In this document: positions 1 through 9,540 of the stretch, one piece after another
How the letters are laid out: the number at the start of each line of letters is the position of its first letter
How positions within the stretch are numbered: the stretch's first letter is position 1
Assembly (NCBI GenBank): GCA_963922205.1
Contig: CAWUHX010000293.1
Coordinates: 186,001-250,000, forward strand
Direction: 5' to 3'
Source of the DNA: Romanomermis culicivorax
Taxonomy: Eukaryota > Nematoda > Enoplea > Mermithida > Mermithidae
DNA: 64,000 nt
Notes under the pieces: model-generated
Databases searched by the model: none
What the model was told of the DNA's origin: nothing
What the model saw: the letters and a program-made list of their open reading frames with translations, nothing else
Position numbers and translations under genes: made by a program

Positions 1-194
1 TGAGTAAATTCTATGCCACCAAACCCTAGGTTTATGTATTCTGTGAGCATTTCTAAAGGAAAACAAAAAACTTTACTTTGATCTAGAATTTCGTGACTAA
101 GTGCAAAAATGACCATTTCTAGTTGACGTCAGCCTTCAGTTTTTAGATCTAATCTCTTCAAGTTCTCCGTAGGATGAATAAATTTCTCAAAATT

Positions 195-443
195 TCAGTT
201 TGTTTTTTTATAAAATGCTTCCAAATTGAAAACTGACACAAATAAATACTATCGTCAAAATCGTTTACATAGGGCTTTCACAGTAAGATTTTCCATTCGT
301 AAAGTCGTCAATGATTAGTTCAGTAAGCTCACAAGTTTCCAGTCCTATATGACATACTGCTTGTAGGAAAATCGTGAAAATTTGAAATACTACTTGCTTT
401 CCACTTTCATTATTTAGAAGCATTTCAAGAAAAACAGACTATA
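195..443. mobile_element. MITE family M1 (TATAGTCTG ends), copy 1
   Basis: A roughly 250-bp non-autonomous element. Its right end reads ...TTTAGAAGCATTTC then AAAAACAGACTATA, and its degraded left end is the inverted counterpart (TTTTTATAAAATGCTTCCAAA). The interior (CGTCAAAATCGTTTACA, TTTCCAGTCCTATATGA, ACTACTTGCTTTCCACTTTCA) recurs in about ten places in this window. The inverted ends of about 30 bp flanked by TA fit a Tc1/mariner-type MITE; that class is inferred from the TA target only. It lies just 5' of the chitin-binding exon, probably in its intron. Confidence 0.8.
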
Positions 444-616
444 AAGTTAATTGACCGATGAAGTCAATGTAGAAAGCAAGGCCGAAACATGAAGCAGAAG
501 CCAATTCAAATATTAATGACCAATGATGAATAGGGCGCTGATGGTGATAACAGTTCTCTTTGTTCTTTGTCGTCATATTGTGGCCACACACCTCCTTTTT
601 CAATTTTTTCATTCAG

Positions 617-1088
617 CGACCGCGGGACTTGCGTCACACAGGCCTCGGTACCAAAATGTTTGTCGCATCAAAGCTCGTCCCTCAAACAAAACTGCGAATC
701 GAGTCAACTGTCCGAAGAAACGGCCCATCAACTGTGGCCTTGCCATTCGGCGTTCGGCCTGTGCAACCGGGGAGTCTTCTCGGCCATGTCCTGCCGGCCT
801 GGCAAAGTTTTCGATTCGTCGCGCGGCAAATGCGTTTCGCCGGCATACAACAGCGAATGTTCCGGTCTGGAGCACCAATCGTCTTTGGGCCAATTTTGCG
901 AAATGTACGCCGAGACCAAGTACACCCGCAACTATCTGGTGCCTTACGGTGCTTGCGCCGATCGTCTGGTCGATTGCTCGCGCTTTCCACCCAGCATGGT
1001 TTACTGTAGACCGGGCGAAATCTTCGACGCATATCATAAACAGAAGTGTTTGCCTGCGGATCAGGTTGCAGAATGCGGCTACAAGTGA
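617..1088 (+). CDS. Peritrophin-type chitin-binding protein, 3' terminal exon (partial)
   Basis: This is the last coding exon of a secreted chitin-binding protein. The exon follows a good acceptor (ttttttcattcag, ending at 616) and stays open to TGA at 1086-1088. It encodes two complete six-cysteine ChtBD2 (peritrophin-A) domains. The first runs from CESSQLSEE to SPAYNSEC with the core GLCNRGVFSAMSCRPGKVFD. The second runs from FCEMYAETK to QVAEC with VDCSRFPPSMVYCRPGEIFD. A leading CVTQASVPKC looks like the tail of a third domain. The upstream exons, including any signal peptide, lie left of the window or were not recognised. Such proteins bind chitin in cuticle, eggshell or peritrophic matrix. 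The next gene encodes the same domain type, so this may be a small local cluster. The domain call is firm; the exact role is unknown. Confidence 0.8.
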
Positions 1089-1661
1089 GAGCTGAATAGT
1101 ATGAGTCTACACATTTTGTTGGTGACTGATACTTCTGGCGCCATAAAAGTGATCGTTAATATTTCTTGGATTTCGCGTTTTTGTGATATAAGTTCAAAAC
1201 CAGTGTCTTGGACCTTTTGGCTATGGGCTATTCTCGATCTTTTAGTACATTGCGTTATACCAGAAACTTGGCGTGGAATGACCAACTGTCACCAGTGAAT
1301 CGATCAGTTTTCTAAATTTCTAACCAAGTTAAGAAATATGCAATTGACAGTTTCATCAGAGCCAGAATTTTCCTGCACAATTACATTTGTACTAAATGTT
1401 TCTGACGCAAATTACTAAAAACTTCGAATTGAAATTATAGGAAATTCATCATAGGATTTTTCACGTTATTTCCAAGAAAAACCTGCAGAAATATATGGTG
1501 GACAGTGAGGAGTGAACAAATATTGCACCCGTAGCCCAAGAGAAAAAAACCGAAACCTGCTGAAGGATTTTAGAGGATGGAATTTGATTTGAATGATTTT
1601 CCAATAGCACAGTCGCTATTATTGTAGTTTTCCAGATTTAATGTCTTGTACAAATCTAGGG
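1089..1661. other. Intergenic, nothing recognised
   Basis: AT-rich spacer downstream of the first chitin-binding exon. I see no convincing exon, RNA gene or repeat in it. Confidence 0.5.
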
Positions 1662-1868
1662 GCCGGTTTCACCATAATAGACTTAAGCTCTAGCATACCC
1701 TGTATGTTATAACATTGCCTTTAAGGTGCAGCTCAGCTGCAGCTTAGCTTTCATAATGTGTTGTGTGTATAATTTAAGCTGCACCTTAAAGGCAATGTTA
1801 TAACATACAGTTAAGCTGCAGCTTAAGCAGCGGCTCAGCTGGAGCTTAAGTCTCTTTGGTGAAATCAG
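1662..1868. mobile_element. Palindromic MITE M5 (AGCTGCACC)
   Basis: The outer inverted ends are GGTTTCACCATAATAGACTT and, on the other strand, GATTTCACCAAAGAGACTT. Inside is a perfect 34-bp inverted repeat: arms at 1700-1733 and 1777-1810, each containing GTTATAACATTGCCTTTAAG, separated by a 43-bp spacer. Further AGCTGCAGCTTAA modules lie around it. A related right-end fragment is at 60046-60115. No coding capacity is seen. Confidence 0.75.
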
Positions 1869-2674
1869 CCAGTACTTCGTACATTTTGCGTGTGAATTTT
1901 CTTCTTCTGTTCAATCGACAAGTGCTGCAGATTTGGCAGAACTTAAAGGACACATTTTTACTTTATTTTACTTTTTTTAGTTTTTTTCAAATTCTGGCTC
2001 AGACCATACATGTTCATTATCGTGTTTTAGCGCTAATCCCTGTTCGAAAATTCCACTGAACATGACTATTTTCCTAATCGGTATTCACCATCGTATTTCA
2101 GTACGAATCTTGTCCAAGAACGACAACTAAAATCGATTATTATCAGTATCAACCACTGCATCTTAGCTTAGTTATGATTAAAAATTGTCGCCGTTCAGTC
2201 CGCGATGTTGAAAAAGTTTTGGCGATATTCACGCTGCTTTCGTAACGGTTTTCTGTAATGATATGCATGAGGATGGAAATCGGGAATTCGCAATTAGTAT
2301 CCTTCCAATCTTGCTAAATCTATCACTTTGAGGTGTAGTGTTACATGAACTGATGCTTCGAAGGATTCGATTATGAATTTCTAACAGATAGAACAATTTC
2401 ATAATAGATTTCTAAAGTTTACTTTAGAGGTAATTACAGGAGTATTTGGAGTTTCACAACTGTCAGATCAGTGGTACTTGAAAAAAGAATGACAGTAACA
2501 AGGAAGCAGTTTTTCTAATATAATCACCGGTTCTCTTTGCATATCATGATAATCTGCTTGATGATTATGAACCTTGAGCGAAAAGGAAATGCAGAAGAAT
2601 AAACGAAAATAACATTTTTATGCGAATCACAAAATTTCCAGTCTTCCTCTACTTTTTTTCCTTTACCGTCGCCC
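1869..2674. other. Intergenic, nothing recognised
   Basis: AT-rich, with no exon-like segment or named repeat that I can support. Confidence 0.45.
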
Positions 2675-2926
2675 TATAGTCTGTTTTACTTGAAATGCTT
2701 CTGAAAAATGAAAGTGGAAAGCAAGTAGTATTTTCATATTTTTACGATATTCCAATAAACAATATGTCGTATAGGACCACAATTTTTTGAGCGTTCATGA
2801 CTAACTAATCCTCAACAATTTCTCGAGTGAAAAATCTTGATGTAATGGCTCTACGTAAATGATTTCGTTAACAATGCTGATTTTTGTAACTTTTTAATAT
2901 GGAAGCATGTTACAAAAAAATTATAG
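2675..2926. mobile_element. MITE family M1, copy 2
   Basis: Starts CTATAGTCTGTTTTACTTGAA, then the AAATGAAAGTGGAAAGCAAG block typical of the family, in the opposite orientation to copy 1. The right terminus (AAAAATTATAGTCA) has diverged from the consensus. Confidence 0.75.
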
Positions 2927-3008
2927 TCATATTCAACAAATTTTTCGCCAAAAAACGATGGTAAATACCGATTATTAAATCATAAATCGCGTTAATGATC
3001 ATGTTAAT

Positions 3009-3257
3009 TATAGTCTGTTTTTTATAAAATGCTTCCAAATAGAAAAGTGACACGAATCAGTACTGTCGTCAAAATCGTTTACACAAAGTTCTTTTTGTAA
3101 AGTCTTTCACTCTAAAAATTGCTAAAGGTCAGGTCAGTATGCTCACAAATTTCCAGTCCTACATGATATTTTGTTCATCAGAAAATCGCAAAAATTTAAA
3201 ATACTACTTGCTTTCAACTTTCATTATTTGGAAGCATTTTAAGAAAAACAGACTATA
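3009..3257. mobile_element. MITE family M1, copy 3 (best-preserved)
   Basis: Both ends are intact: TATAGTCTGTTTTTTATAAA at the left and ...TTTTAAGAAAAACAGACTATA at the right. They form an inverted repeat of about 31 bp that extends into AATGCTTCCAAAT, and the element is 249 bp. It is the best reference copy for the family in this window. Confidence 0.85.
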
Positions 3258-3823
3258 ATAGGCATGGCTTAAACGTAAATTATAACACGATGGTGAATAC
3301 GGCTCCTAGAGTAAATCCATGGAAATTAGTTACAAAATTCAATGGAATCGAATAAATGTTTCTCATGGGAAAGGTATAAGTACAGTGTATCTTTTCAAAT
3401 AAAATCATGGCGCAGCAGATTATTCGAGTATTTATTGAAGCATCGTCCTTTTCAGTTAAAGGGTTCTACTTCAATATTCTGTCCTTTGTGAGTTATGAAA
3501 CTTTTGCAATTCTCACGGAATGCTTAATATTCTTACACGCATTGGAAATTTTAAGACATTCCATTGTTTATTATTTTTCGGTTGATTTTTGTACACAATT
3601 TCTTTTTTGACGTCATATATGAATAATTTTGCTATTCACGGTCTGACATTGGATATATTTTTTATAGTATTCAATTTTCTAACAAGAGTGGAGGTTCAGA
3701 ATCATACACAACTGAAAAGCTTTGGTAAAACTTCCAATTGAATCATTTTAGTCAGATGAAAACAGAATGATACATTCCTCATAGTTAGACTCAAACGTAA
3801 GAATCGGACTTCAGAAAACCTAG
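3258..3823. other. Upstream region of chitin-binding gene 2
   Basis: AT-rich, with no further repeat recognised. It holds the immediate 5' flank of the gene that starts at 3929. Confidence 0.4.
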
Positions 3824-3864
3824 TATAAAAACCTATCCAAGCTCCAGTGCACACGGTTTCAGTT
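3824..3864 (+). promoter_or_regulatory. Possible TATA box and initiator
   Basis: TATAAAA at 3824-3830 is followed 37 bp later by TTTCAGTT (A at 3861), which resembles an ecdysozoan initiator. The spacing is a few bases longer than the usual 28-33 bp. An alternative reading is that 3856-3862 (GGTTTCAG) is a splice acceptor. The frame of the following gene stays open upstream of its ATG and would read a hydrophobic KFAFIIIISTPL, suggesting a signal-peptide exon boundary instead. Confidence 0.35.
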
Positions 3865-3928
3865 CCATAAATTTGCGTTTATTATAATTATTAGCACACC
3901 GTTACAAAATCCCACCGCTGATTGGTCC

Positions 3929-4969
3929 ATGTATGAAAACGCCGATCAAAATTACCTATTTCAAAACTGGGATCAACGTCACATTCGCCCTATAAACGAA
4001 CCCTACGGCCCAGCTGACGTTCAAGCTTCTCCCCAAATGGCGCCATCCTTGCCTCCTACACCAGCTTTTTGTTCTACCCGCACCCGTGGTGCTTATTTCC
4101 AAATGAAACCTGGTCATCGGTGCCCAACGGAATTCCGCTACTGTAATGGCACTTCGGCTGACAATGGGCACATTTTCTATTGCGACGAAGGCTTCTTTGT
4201 CGACGAGCAATTTAGTCAATGTCGTGAAAGACCTGAATGCAAACTGGACCGTTTCGAAGCAGACGAACGTAGTCTATTGGCAAGTCAACTATGCGTTGGT
4301 AAGCAGGACGGCATTTACGAAATGGGCGCCTGCGAACCAGATTTTGTGCTTTGCACCAGCAACCAAGGAGCCGTGTTGCCTTGCGAAGAAGGCACCGCTT
4401 ATAGTTCGGCGTTACAGCTATGTGTCCCAAGAGTCAGGCACAGTCAATGCAACCAAGGCCAAGCGATGATCGCCAATGATCTGAGCCTCCAGTTGCCCGA
4501 AAATTTATGTTCTTCATCACCAAGACCGTCAGTTTTTGGCTTCTACGGCTGCCATCAGTTTTTCTTCTACTGCTCGATCGATGGACGCCCGTTGAGCCAA
4601 TCTTGCGAGTCAGAAGGCGAAGCTTTCGACGCCGTCTACAACCGGTGCATCCCGCGGGCCATTCATTCCTTGTGTCCCGAATACACACCTCAACCGATGA
4701 CGCAGGGCTTTCAACCAGGCCAAGCTATGGATATGCGCTGGTTCGCCCCGAATGACGCCGAAGCTGTGGCCGACGATTTGTTGCAGCAGAGCGGCTTGCA
4801 ACAACAGTGCACGGTGAATGGCGAATTCCGGCCACATCCGGTCACCTGTAGAAAATTTTTGCGCTGCGACCACGGTCGCTATGTTTCATTCAATTGTCCA
4901 GCAACGACAGTTTTTGTGCCTCAAATTTCGGTGTGCGATCACGCCAGGAATCATCCAGAATGCGTTTAA
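3929..4969 (+). CDS. Secreted chitin-binding protein with four ChtBD2 domains
   Basis: A 346-codon open frame with four peritrophin-A type domains of six cysteines each: residues 48-104, 122-174, 194-249 and 294-345. Each has the spacing C..G.Y....C..F..C..G....C..G..F, as in GFYGCHQFFFYCS in domain 3. The N-terminal 47 residues are acidic and Pro-rich with no cysteines. The linker at 250-293 is Gln/Met rich. Proteins of this type bind chitin in eggshell, cuticle or gut lining. No signal peptide follows the chosen ATG. The frame is open for at least 100 bp upstream and encodes a hydrophobic stretch just before it, so the true start may lie in an upstream exon. Codon use is richer in G+C than the surroundings. 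A poly(A) signal lies 31 bp after the stop. Confidence 0.88.
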   Translation: MYENADQNYLFQNWDQRHIRPINEPYGPADVQASPQMAPSLPPTPAFCSTRTRGAYFQMKPGHRCPTEFRYCNGTSADNGHIFYCDEGFFVDEQFSQCRERPECKLDRFEADERSLLASQLCVGKQDGIYEMGACEPDFVLCTSNQGAVLPCEEGTAYSSALQLCVPRVRHSQCNQGQAMIANDLSLQLPENLCSSSPRPSVFGFYGCHQFFFYCSIDGRPLSQSCESEGEAFDAVYNRCIPRAIHSLCPEYTPQPMTQGFQPGQAMDMRWFAPNDAEAVADDLLQQSGLQQQCTVNGEFRPHPVTCRKFLRCDHGRYVSFNCPATTVFVPQISVCDHARNHPECV

Positions 4970-4999
4970 ATCATTTTTGGTGAAATTTAAGCTTGTTTG

Positions 5000-5005
5000 A
5001 ATAAA
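5000..5005 (+). terminator. Polyadenylation signal AATAAA
   Basis: AATAAA 31 bp after the TAA of the four-domain chitin-binding gene. Confidence 0.6.
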
Positions 5006-5892
5006 GTGTCGACGCTAATTAAAAAGTGAACGTAAACATAAAAATTATTATACTCAGGGTTTGCGCTACATTATATTCTTTACATGACGATGGATACCTC
5101 TTTGCACACTATCGGAAGTATAAAGTTAGACTTGAAAAGTAATGCTGTTGAGCATTTATTATAGATTCAGATAAGTTGAACCACATCCTAAAGCCTGCCG
5201 TCCGCATTTTTTCGACACCCATGCTCAACGGATGCATCGAACAGGTTTATTTTCCAAACTTTCAGGTTAATGCTTCAGTAGGCATATATAAGTTTGAGTT
5301 GGGTACTAACAATTTGATTCGCGAGCAGCCGGGGCCAACTTCGAAAACTGAAACTGAGGAGGATCATCCCGACGTCCTAGGTGCTTGAAACCGATCTTCA
5401 GCTGTACGCGATGTCGGTTATATCTTCCACTGGATTTCACCAAAAGGTTCGAGCTCGGAATTAGCTGAACCTGAGGTTTAAGCCTGAGCTCGAGATAATT
5501 TCAACCATAACAATAAAACTGCGGCACGTCATTCAAAAAATTTTGAAGGTAGAAAAAGTAAGTTATATGCAAGACATATGTTAGGAAAACTACAAAAATA
5601 TAGAAAAAACTGAAGTTAAACAATTGACGGTAAAAAACGAAACAAAACTCGATAGGAAGATCAACTTTTGTGTGTGGCTGAAACTGTCAGGATCAAGATT
5701 AAATGAAAAATTTTAGTGAAACCGAACAGCTTGAGCTCGGGTTTAATCCGAGCTCGAGATGTACTGGACGTCGCTATAGTCTCGCGTCGGGATGTGAAAC
5801 CACTGAAGCCAAGGTTTAATTTTTTTGTGGCCAAGATAATCTCGAACTCGGGCTTAAATCACTTTAATGAAAGCGGCCCTTGGAGTGCGTAA
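5006..5892. repeat. Spacer with degenerate GAGCTCG-rich repeats
   Basis: Between 5440 and 5880 short inverted modules recur: TTCGAGCTCGG at about 5449, CCTGAGCTCGAGAT at about 5485, GAGCTCGGGTTTAATCCGAG at about 5733 and CTCGAACTCGGGCTTA at about 5852. The layout resembles the palindromic M5 MITE but the sequence differs. The rest is featureless AT-rich DNA. Confidence 0.4.
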
Positions 5893-6162
5893 CTGTTCTG
5901 TTTTTCATTAAATGCTCCTTGAAATAAACATATTTTCTGGATTTGCCTCAAAACAAGTCACGTAGGACTGGAAATAACCAAACAATTTGTTGAATGAAAA
6001 ATCGTTACTGTGTAGGCTTTGTGAAAGCGATTTTTGCCATTTTTAATCTATAGTCTGTTTTTTACAAAATGCTTTTTAATCGGAAAAATATTAAAGTCAG
6101 CACTGTCGTCGAAATTGTTTGCGCAAAGCTCGGTTGCATATAATTTCAAAGTTTCGATAGTT
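5893..6162. mobile_element. MITE M1, truncated copies 4 and 5, cut by the gap
   Basis: A diverged M1 piece (TTCTGTTTTTCATTAAATGC, then GTAGGACTGGAAATAACC) is followed at 6049 by a fresh left end, TATAGTCTGTTTTTTACAAA. The second copy is interrupted by the run of Ns. Confidence 0.6.
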
Positions 6163-6262
6163 NNNNNNNNNNNNNNNNNNNNNNNNNNNNNNNNNNNNNN
6201 NNNNNNNNNNNNNNNNNNNNNNNNNNNNNNNNNNNNNNNNNNNNNNNNNNNNNNNNNNNNNN
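6163..6262. other. Assembly gap (100 Ns)
   Basis: Exactly 100 Ns, the usual placeholder for a gap of unknown size. Sequence continuity across it cannot be assumed. Confidence 0.98.
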
Positions 6263-6278
6263 CACACTCTATCAGATT

Positions 6279-6303
6279 AAGCAGTGGTATCAACGCAGAG
6301 TAC
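6279..6303. other. SMART-type amplification primer sequence (artefact)
   Basis: The 25 bases starting AAGCAGTGGTATCAACGCAG match the well-known Clontech SMART cDNA primer. They lie 16 bp after the gap. This is laboratory sequence left in the assembly, not genome. It marks this contig edge as derived from amplified material. Confidence 0.93.
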
Positions 6304-7475
6304 TAGAAAAGGAAAAAAATTTTGGGCTGTTTTCCCATTTGGGGAAAAAAAATTTTGAGGATCAAATGCAGAAAAGATGCGTTTTGGTGCATTGTAGGAG
6401 GTCACAATCTCAAAATTTTCCGGCGCGCCGGTTATATCTTTAATAATCATTATTAGGCCTTTTTAAACGATTGTTCTTTTCTTAACGTAGAATGAATTCT
6501 CTGAAGATTCATGGAAGTAGTTTTCGAAAATTTCTACTCAGAGGTCCCCAAGGTCAGATTTAGGTACCTAGTGATAAATTTTTAGGACTTTAGGTAGGGG
6601 TAATATTGAGTATGCTCCTAAAATGCATAAAAAAGCATCCGTAGCCACATTATAAACGTTTTTTAAAATGTGGAAAATTTTTGGAAAATGAGGAAAAACA
6701 TTTTGGGTCCGGTTCTCATGTGGAAAAAATCTTCGAGGAAAAAAACGGTGTTCACATTGTCAGCTGTTCGGAATCAGTTTTAAAATTATATTTTTAATGT
6801 AATCTCACTTAAATATTTATCTACAAGCAGGTCATAGCTCGAGTCTTTTTGCAAAAAAATGTCGGGTTTTTTGGCGGAATAAGATGCAAGTTAATGAGAA
6901 ACGTTAAAAATAACATCAGAAATGATTTTGAGCGATTTTTAAGCAAGGAAACTAAAAAATTGATTTTTCCTCATGAGGAAAATTTTTTTTGACGTTTATC
7001 CTCAAATGGGGCAAAAAGTTTTGAGCAAAAAAAACACTGATTTAGCCACTAATCCAAGCACACATGAACTAAATGAAAATAAGTCGTCTTTAAATGATTT
7101 TGATTATCTTTTTATTCAGTTGAAAATCCTGTTTACGGGTATGGTCGTCGTGGTATCATTATACCTGTAATTCATACCCGGATTCAGGATTTTTAAAAAA
7201 GCGGGAATTTTTCAATTTTTTTTTAGAATTTACTGAATAAAAAGAAAATCATGTTCGCAGTAAAGACGACTTATTTTGTATGTAATAATTTAATTTGTAG
7301 TATAATAATCTAATTTGGAAAAAAATTCGGAATGTGGAAAAAATTTGTAAGGTCTTTCCACAAATGTGGAAAAAAAATTTGGAGTTTTCATATTGAAAAG
7401 ATGCATTTTGCTGCATTTTAGAAGGTCCAAATTTCAAAATCTTCCGGCGCTTGGCGCCGTTTATAACTTAATGAA
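6304..7475. repeat. Dispersed repeat family R1 (GC palindrome repeats), copies
   Basis: Two related copies sit here. Each has a block like GGAAAAAAAATTTTGAGGAT, then GAAAAGATGCGTTTTGGTGC, CTCAAAATTTTCC and a GC palindrome (CCGGCGCGCCGG at about 6420, CCGGCGCTTGGCGCC at about 7443). The block around 6640-6760 (CATTATAAACG..., TTCTCATGTGGAAAAAATC) recurs at about 17040-17125. No protein-coding frame is supported. The family also occurs at 10676-12165, 12600-12900, 16960-17830, 22860-23650 and 35460-35790. Confidence 0.65.
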
Positions 7476-7757
7476 ATGAAAAATATTTATTGCTGTTACA
7501 CAAAACAAAATGAAAGAGAAATGCAAACACAAAACAAAACAAAAGAGAAATGGCCCCCAATTCGATTATCAAAGTTTAGAAGTTTAATTTTTTCTTTGAA
7601 AGTGTGCAAACTGGGAGAATTAACGATATCGAAAGATAAAGAGCTAAAAAATAAAAAATCCGGATTCCATACTGAACTACAGTATTCTAATATTGGACGT
7701 ACATAAGTAAAGAAAGCCTCCGCTTATTTTTCTCACGGGAGACGAAATACTTGAAAA

Positions 7758-8552
7758 TTAATTTAATTGAAATTTTACGATGTATCTATAGTGTTCTTTA
7801 AACTTCATACTAGGAGACGAAAGAATTCCCAAATCTTTAACATAACTTGCGTTTGATGGGAGATGTTGGTGACAAAGTGTATATTGACACGATGGGTGTT
7901 TTGCACCCAAATACAAGACAACTTTTTGTAGCAGATATAGGTAATTGCCAAGCGGTAGACCAATTTGAAAGAGTATCAAGGTCTTGTTGAAGAATCATAA
8001 AATTTGTAGATACATTGAAAATTTTTAGGTCATCTGCAGAAAGAAAAATTTCACTTTTGATATTGTCAATAATGTCATTTATGTACAAAAGAAACAAAGT
8101 TGAACCTAATACACTACCTTGGGGCACACCACTTGACACTTTGAGCTGAGATGATAGGGAGTTTCCAGTTTTGACCCTTTGAAACCTATTCTTAAGAAAA
8201 TTTGATATCCAGCTTAAAAGGGGACCAGAGAAACCATATTTAGAAAGTTTGAGAAGGAGCTTAGAATGGGAGACTGAGTCAAAGGCCTTGGCAAAATCGA
8301 CGTACACTATGTCTAAGGAGTGTCCTTTGTCTAACTGATTCAACCATGACTTTCTACACTTGAGTAACTGTAGTTCGCAGGATCTATGTTTTAGGGAACC
8401 AAACTGTTGATCTGCTAAAAGGATATGCTGATGAAGGAAACTTAAAATTTTATCATTAATAATTTTTTCCATAATTTTGCATGGGACTGAACATAGGGAA
8501 ACAGGACCATAATTTTCAACCAGGGCTGGGTCACCTTTTTTGAAAATAGGAA
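7758..8552 (-). mobile_element. LINE (non-LTR retrotransposon) reverse-transcriptase fragment
   Basis: Reading from 8552 down, the frame gives IVPIFKKGDPALVENYGPVS, KIMEKIINDKI, VDFAKAFDSVSH, SGVPQGSVLG, LYINDI and SADDLKIF. These are the fingers and palm motifs of a Jockey/CR1-like LINE reverse transcriptase. The catalytic A motif (DFAKAFD) is intact; the second motif reads SADD where FADD is normal. The frame shifts near 7900-7960: the continuation ASYVKDLGILSS, the usual VKDLGV block, is in another frame. No 5' ORF, endonuclease or 3' tail is present, so this is a dead, truncated copy of roughly 0.8 kb. Confidence 0.85.
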
Positions 8553-8629
8553 CGATAGTTATTATTATTTATTACCAAGTCCAGGCGCGGCTTTTAGCAA
8601 GTCTACCTTCGCTTACCATCTAATCTTTA

Positions 8630-8965
8630 ATAGTTTTCATTAAAAAAATTGTGAGTTCAAATTAGAAAAGTTTCTTGGGTAAATCGATGTTGCTGATTAC
8701 GAGGCTAGCCTAAGTCTAAGCCTAAGCCTACGCCATGCAATGATATGTATGCGGAAATAGCTCGTCAGTTCCCCTTAGTCTGATAAAAGTGTGACTAAAC
8801 AGTAAACTGTGCAACAATAAATTTTGATTTAACTCTGAAATTATTTTTATTGGAAAAACACATGAAGACCTGCACCTATAAAATTTCCGATATCATATTT
8901 GTGATCAGCGACATCGATTTACCCAAGAAACTATTCTACCCAAAATTTTTTTCAATTAAAATTTG
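8630..8965. mobile_element. MITE-like element with TTTCTTGGGTAAATCGATG ends
   Basis: The left arm GTTTCTTGGGTAAATCGATG (about 8670) and its reverse complement CATCGATTTACCCAAGAAAC (about 8912) form a near-perfect 20-bp inverted repeat. Looser matching extends outward for a further 30 bp. No coding capacity is seen. The outer boundaries are approximate. Confidence 0.55.
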
Positions 8966-9083
8966 TGACCCATGTGGAGACATGCTATACTAATACCGGC
9001 TATAGCCATAGGGCCGACGATTTCTCGGGCGGGGGTTCCTATAGCACTTCCCCCACCAATTGCATATATGCCCATATGTATTC

Positions 9084-9540
9084 AGACCTTGGTGACGGTA
9101 GAGACGCAATTGGCTTCAGCGGAATTGTTAGCTATATGAGGATCTAAGTGGCAGTACAAAGACTCATGAATGAGGCGGTTATGGAGGCTATTGAGACCTT
9201 GGTGACGGTAGAGACCCAGTTGGCTGTGGCGAGATTATTAGCTATTGAGATACTGGTGGCAGTATACATAGACTTTCATGAATAAAGCAATCGTTGTGGC
9301 TATTGAGACCTTTGTGGTGGTAGTGACCCAGTTAGCTGAAGCGGGATTGTTAGCTGTTAGGATCCTGGTGGCAGTACAAACTCTCATAAATAAAGCGGTC
9401 ATGGTGGCTATTGAGCTATTGAGACCCTGGTGGCAGTTGAGGCACAATTGGCTGTAACGATCTCGTTAACTATTGGAATCCTGCTGGCTGTACAGACCTC
9501 ATAAGCAGTGCTGGTAGCAATTGAGATATTTGTGGCAGAC
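9084..9540. repeat. Tandem repeat, unit about 110 bp, about four copies
   Basis: Units begin at about 9084, 9194, 9306 and 9423, with a decayed partial from 9524. Each starts GAGACCTTGGTGACGGTAGA or a variant, then CAATTGGCT..., GTTAGCTAT..., GGTGGCAGTACA..., CATGAAT.A.GCGGT. Spacings are 110, 112, 117 and 101 bp. The copies have diverged, and no long open frame crosses the units. Confidence 0.75.

Noticed and set aside
523-1095. 190-codon plus-strand frame overlapping the chitin-binding exon
   Set aside because: It is a shadow of the real frame, which has the regular cysteine pattern of two ChtBD2 domains and a proper acceptor.
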